A stretch of DNA of 64,000 nucleotides from Ceratodon purpureus (taxonomy: Eukaryota > Streptophyta > Bryopsida > Pseudoditrichales > Ditrichaceae). Below are positions 59,976-64,000 of this stretch, piece by piece (positions within the stretch are counted from its first letter, which is position 1; every line of letters starts with the position of its first letter). Position numbers and translations under genes: made by a program. The DNA lies in contig CM026432.1 in the NCBI GenBank assembly GCA_014871385.1, positions 9,044,825-9,108,824 of the forward strand, given 5' to 3'. Below the pieces are notes generated by a model. That model did no database searches, was not told the DNA's origin, and saw only the letters and a list, made by a program, of their open reading frames with translations.

Positions 59976-61602
59976 AACGGTTTGATAGACTTTAAACAAA
60001 AATTAACTTTTGTAATAACTTCTATAAACTATAAGTCATAACGTGATACATTTACATTATATAAACCTTAGATGTCATCTATGTTCTTAAATAGTTCCAA
60101 AAAATTGAAAAGTTAAAGTTAAAAGCAAAATAAAACAAAATCATTCATTATTTGTAAAGTAAAATAACATACATTAGAATGGTTTCCCTCTAAACAAGTC
60201 ATGGCAGAGGCACAATATGCTAAGGTACAACCAAAAACGGTTAACATCCATAAAGTGTGTTCATTTCAGGTTGATAATGTAGCTCCCTAGTACATGGCTT
60301 ATTTTTTAGGTCACAGAAAATAAGACATGTAATGCAGGACTATATTTTTACCTGCATGTTCTGCATGAAAGGGACATGAAAGACATGTAATGCAAGACAT
60401 GAAAATAAGACATGTAATGCAGGACTACCAATGCGGAACTTCAACTGTCATGATGCCGAGCTAGGAGTCTCAGGCTGCTCATTATTAGACCCTTAATAAG
60501 CGATGTCTAGTATTTTCCCATGGTGTTTTCCCAAAGGCGCCGGTGTTTGGATGCTAAGTCGTCCACTTTGATAGAAAGAAGCGTCACCAAGCAAAACACG
60601 ACGTTTACAAAGAGATTCGGCTGACCATGTTTGCAAAGAGATCAACCTAGAATGGAGCACTTGTGGAACTGTCCACCCGGACCGTGTACTGCACACGAAC
60701 CTCTCGCTAACTCCATCTCGAATCATAAGAGCCCGACAGGTTCTACAAATCTAGTGCTCAAGGATCCCGGGAGCGCTCTCTTCCTTCCTCCACCTTTTAC
60801 AGCCCGTCTAGAGGAACAGGATGCATGCTCCGACACTCTCAAGTACCTCGCAGACAGTAGAAAACGCCCGTCATCATAGGAGAAGCCAATCAGTTGCAAA
60901 CTACCTGTCGAGTTCCAATGACTCTGCAACAAGATCATGTGAAGAAGTAACCGGCCATGGACGACTCGAACGAGGTTTCACACAAAAAGATAGCCAAAAT
61001 GCAGAATTATCATTCGTGAGTAAAACCTATATAGCTTCATACTTGTAGAGTACTCAACTCCATTGTAGCTCTGCAAAACTAACATGACTACATCTGCAGA
61101 ATTGGCATACATCATCAGCACCAAAGGGTAAAGTTGCAATGGTAAACATTTTACGAAGTAGCTTGATGTCAAGTATATACTCCCGACAAGGTTGCAAAAC
61201 CTCATGTCCAAAAAACCCCAACGTGGCAAGTAAATTAAGCCTCTGTTCCAATTCAGACTATTGTACAAAAAGGAGAAAGAATGACTCTCCAGTAAATTTA
61301 CTATTGGTGCTTCCAGGACTATAATTCCAATTGACTACCGTACTTGGTTGCTCATGAATCAGAAACTACAACTCTATGATTTCACAGGCATGGTATCCCA
61401 AGCTACCTTGACGAAAATATCTGTCCACAAGAGAGTGACGGGAATTTGCTACATCTCCAAAACAAGTCGCAGCACCCAAAAAGGTTGCCGTGCATATTTT
61501 CCCCGCTGCTCAGTGACCGCTTCTGAAGTTGCAACTGGGACAACTTGTACGTCGAAAACAGCGGTAATGTAAAAAATTCAGGAAGCCAATCCAGGGGATC
61601 CC
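59976..61602. other. Intergenic stretch with short repeats, then 3' flank of the SNF2 gene
   Basis: 60301-60430 has repeated AGACATGTAATGCAGGAC and related units. 60430-61600 is GC-richer with only short frames; part of it is probably the 3' untranslated region of the SNF2-RING gene. Confidence 0.4.
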
Positions 61603-64000
61603 TCACCCCCGGAAAAGAAAAGTCAGGTCCTCCGTTGTCAACCGAGATCCATTCTCGCCTCCATCAGTCTCCCCAAATGCGGATGCAACAATTTGTCTTT
61701 TCCGTTCCTGCACCGTCCCCGCACACACATCACCATGAGAAACGAATACGAAAAGAAAACACTGAAATTCAGAATGACGATCAAAGACGTTGCTCAACTG
61801 GCCTTGCAGGACACACATGACATAACTCGAAACATGACCACATGATGTCGAAATGGGCTCTGAGCAAACCTGCAATGCTAAAATACGATCCTCGATCGTG
61901 TCCTTCACGGTAAATCGCGACACCCTCACAGTCCGAGTCTGCCCAATGCGATGCGCCCGGTCAATTGCTTGATCTTCGGTAGTCGGGTTCCACCACACAT
62001 CCAGCAGAAGCACATGACTTGCAGCCACCATATTCAGCCCCAGGCTCGCCGCTTTCAGAGACATAATCATCACTGTCACCTGCCACAATCACACCATAAC
62101 CCATAGTAAGATTCCCGTCGTCAGAATCCTTCGACAGTCTGCACATACAACAAAGGATCCGATCAAAGCACAGATACCACGAATCCCTCAGGAGTGACGA
62201 AAGACCATACCTCCGGAAGAGTATTGAAATCGGAGACGGCTCGTTCTCGCGCAGCGACCGACATGGTGCCATCGAGCCTTCGAAAGCAAAATCCCGCCTG
62301 CTTCAATGGTTGTTCTAGAAGGTCCAGCATGCTTGTCCATTGCGAAAACACGATCGCTTTCTCTGTAGAGTCCACCTTCTCCACAGTGCTTCCAGTAGAT
62401 TCTGATGTCACTGGAATGATAGAAGACGCAGCTTCGCCCCCATCCATTTCCGAAGCTTTCCTTTTCAGCAACTTCTCTGCTTTCGGTCCCTTGACAATCT
62501 TCCCGTCCTCCACCAACACACTTATCTTTGGCAAGGCTTGCAATGTATTGATTACAGCGTCGATCTTGGAGGATGTTTTCCAAACAGGTTTAGTCTCTGC
62601 AAGCGGTTCCCCATTCACGACGCTGCCACTTGCTCCATCAACATTTGGATTCTCCAATGCAGCAAGGGTGAACCACAAAGACGAGTTCAGTGCCTTCTTG
62701 CAGTCGGGAAACCGGCAGGTTATGTCGTCACCATTTGCCATTTGTGCGGATATGCACTGTCTGCAGAACACATGTGCGCAAATGCTAACCACAGGTTCTT
62801 CAGGCGCATCCTGATAACAACAAACAACCCAAATGGTTAAGCACACGTATGAAGTCGTCATCCAGATTATGACCCAAGTATCCTACGCACAATCTCAGGT
62901 AGAATCACCCTACAGATCAGAAACAGCCCGACCGACAACAAAGCAAACTCAGACCTCGCTAAAGCCTGAATATTCAGAAACCGATCCACTAACCACCTTC
63001 ACCCACGGACCGTTCAGTGTTCCACATCACAAATTTCCGATTCTTCGTCATATCAAAACCTCCAAACTAAAAGTTTATATAAATCAGCTCCCATTACCTC
63101 CACAAATTAGTATGGTGAAATATCAAGAAAATACCTGACAGATGTGGCAAATTGTCCGACCACCTTCCAAGCACTGGATCAGCTCAGCACGACGTTGAGG
63201 AGGAGGCAGATTACGAATGGCTGAGTCCAGATTCGACTTCGGGAAACTGTCGCTCTTCAGACTCTTCACAAGCATCGGATGATCACATGCTTGCCTTAGC
63301 CGCAGTAACATCCACAGAATGTTTACATAGTTTCTTTTCACAGTTCCTGCTTCTACATACTCCTGCATGTTGCACAGATTGACGTCAATGAGATATGCTC
63401 TCACAAAAACGACAATTTCTTAGTGCCTACTTAGCCTAAGATCACAGGGCCTCACCACCATGTGCTACTGTTTGACTAGGTCCATAACGCCGGAACGTAT
63501 GAAAGCTGTAATCATCATCCCCACGTCATTACAATGACGCGTTCCGGAGTATATCTAAACCTAAATTAGTAGAGCAATCCTGAAGTTAAAAATAGGATGA
63601 TATTGATAATACATACCTTGAACTGCGCTCGTGACTCCGTCTCTAAGTTCCTGTAGAAGGAGCGCTCATCCATGCTAAATTCTGATTGCTGCAGTTTTAC
63701 AATTCTAGGAGGTAGATTGACGATGGGTTTTCCGTCTATGAATGAAGCTGCACAAAAACGTTTCACATTCAGAAACTCAGGAACCGACTTCCCAAACCAA
63801 ATGATGGTGAAACTGCGTCACTAAATCTCAACGGAAACTGCAAACTAATCGATGCTCCCAGCCCATCCTCTCTAAATCTTCACAAGTTCGATATCATGCA
63901 ACCTCAGAGCAAACTCATCGTAGCCACACCTAGTCACACATTGCATCAAGCAAACAAATATGCTTCAGAGGTACGCTTGTCACTTACTTTTGGTACGCCT
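61603..64000 (-). CDS. SNF2-family ATPase with RING finger (FRG/CHR27-CHR28 type), C-terminal half
   Basis: Exons 64000-63988 (partial), 63747-63617, 63362-63135, 62810-62211, 62079-61870 and 61707-61603 join in phase; the 5' part lies outside the window. In order: LRRTK-type motif end and [37 protein letters not shown]; a RING split by an intron ([22 protein letters not shown], then CISAQM and CRFPDC); [38 protein letters not shown]; motif [21 protein letters not shown]; motif [14 protein letters not shown]; and the family C-terminus [22 protein letters not shown]. This is the RAD5/RAD16-like class of chromatin remodeller with a built-in E3 domain. In Arabidopsis the related FRG1/FRG2 act with SUVR2 in silencing. 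All helicase motifs seen are intact. Confidence 0.93.

Overview
The window is nuclear DNA of a land plant. The evidence is genes with short GT-AG introns, AP2/ERF and B3 transcription factors, a COBRA-like gene segment, a plant ARAD-type GT47 gene, telo-box motifs (AAACCCTAA) and long AT microsatellites. The best lineage clue is the NLR at 25-28.8 kb, which has an alpha/beta-hydrolase N-terminal domain. As I recall the literature, that architecture belongs to bryophytes (liverworts, mosses) and is not typical of flowering plants. A bryophyte is therefore my best inference, but no species can be named from this window.

Layout. 0-6 kb: the minus strand carries a long open frame that runs off the left edge (coiled-coil, Gln/Glu-rich, then Pro/Tyr-rich, gag-like), preceded by repeat-rich, CT-rich sequence. 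6.5-13.6 kb: two related pogo/Tigger-type transposase genes, one nearly intact and one dead. Pieces resembling a plant RabGAP/TBC protein lie beside the first. 14.6-20.1 kb: a same-strand mosaic of partial host genes. Six exons of an ARAD-like GT47 glycosyltransferase are interrupted in intron 5 by four exons of a COBRA-like gene and followed by the last two exons of a cyclin C. All lack one or both ends, and two carry disabling mutations. 20.4-24.9 kb: repeats, a small inverted-repeat element and the probable NLR leader. 25-28.8 kb: the hydrolase-NB-ARC-LRR gene. 29-36.5 kb: AT-rich sequence with microsatellites and one isolated exon-like GC island. 36.6-37.6 kb: an AP2/ERF gene. 38-41.4 kb: repeats.

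41.4-53.4 kb is the most unusual part. A 10.9-kb segment has matching 14-bp inverted ends and lies between two directly repeated copies, about 0.52-0.54 kb each, of host sequence that look identical outside an AT tract. It carries an apparently intact piggyBac-type transposase (DDD residues and a C-terminal Cys-rich finger), assembled from five exons. On the same strand are a two-B3-domain gene with one in-frame stop and at least three further unrecognised coding units. It looks like a recently mobilised piggyBac-type element with transcription-factor-like cargo, but the flanking duplication is far larger than the expected TTAA.

53.4-61.5 kb is AT-rich with almost no genes. The right edge (61.6-64 kb, minus strand) holds the C-terminal half of a RING-containing SNF2 ATPase of the Arabidopsis FRG/CHR27-CHR28 type.

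The genes form no shared pathway. The window reads as a few host genes (NLR, ERF, SNF2-RING) among several generations of mobile DNA. All exon boundaries were read by eye from splice signals, frame continuity and family knowledge; no search or alignment was run.
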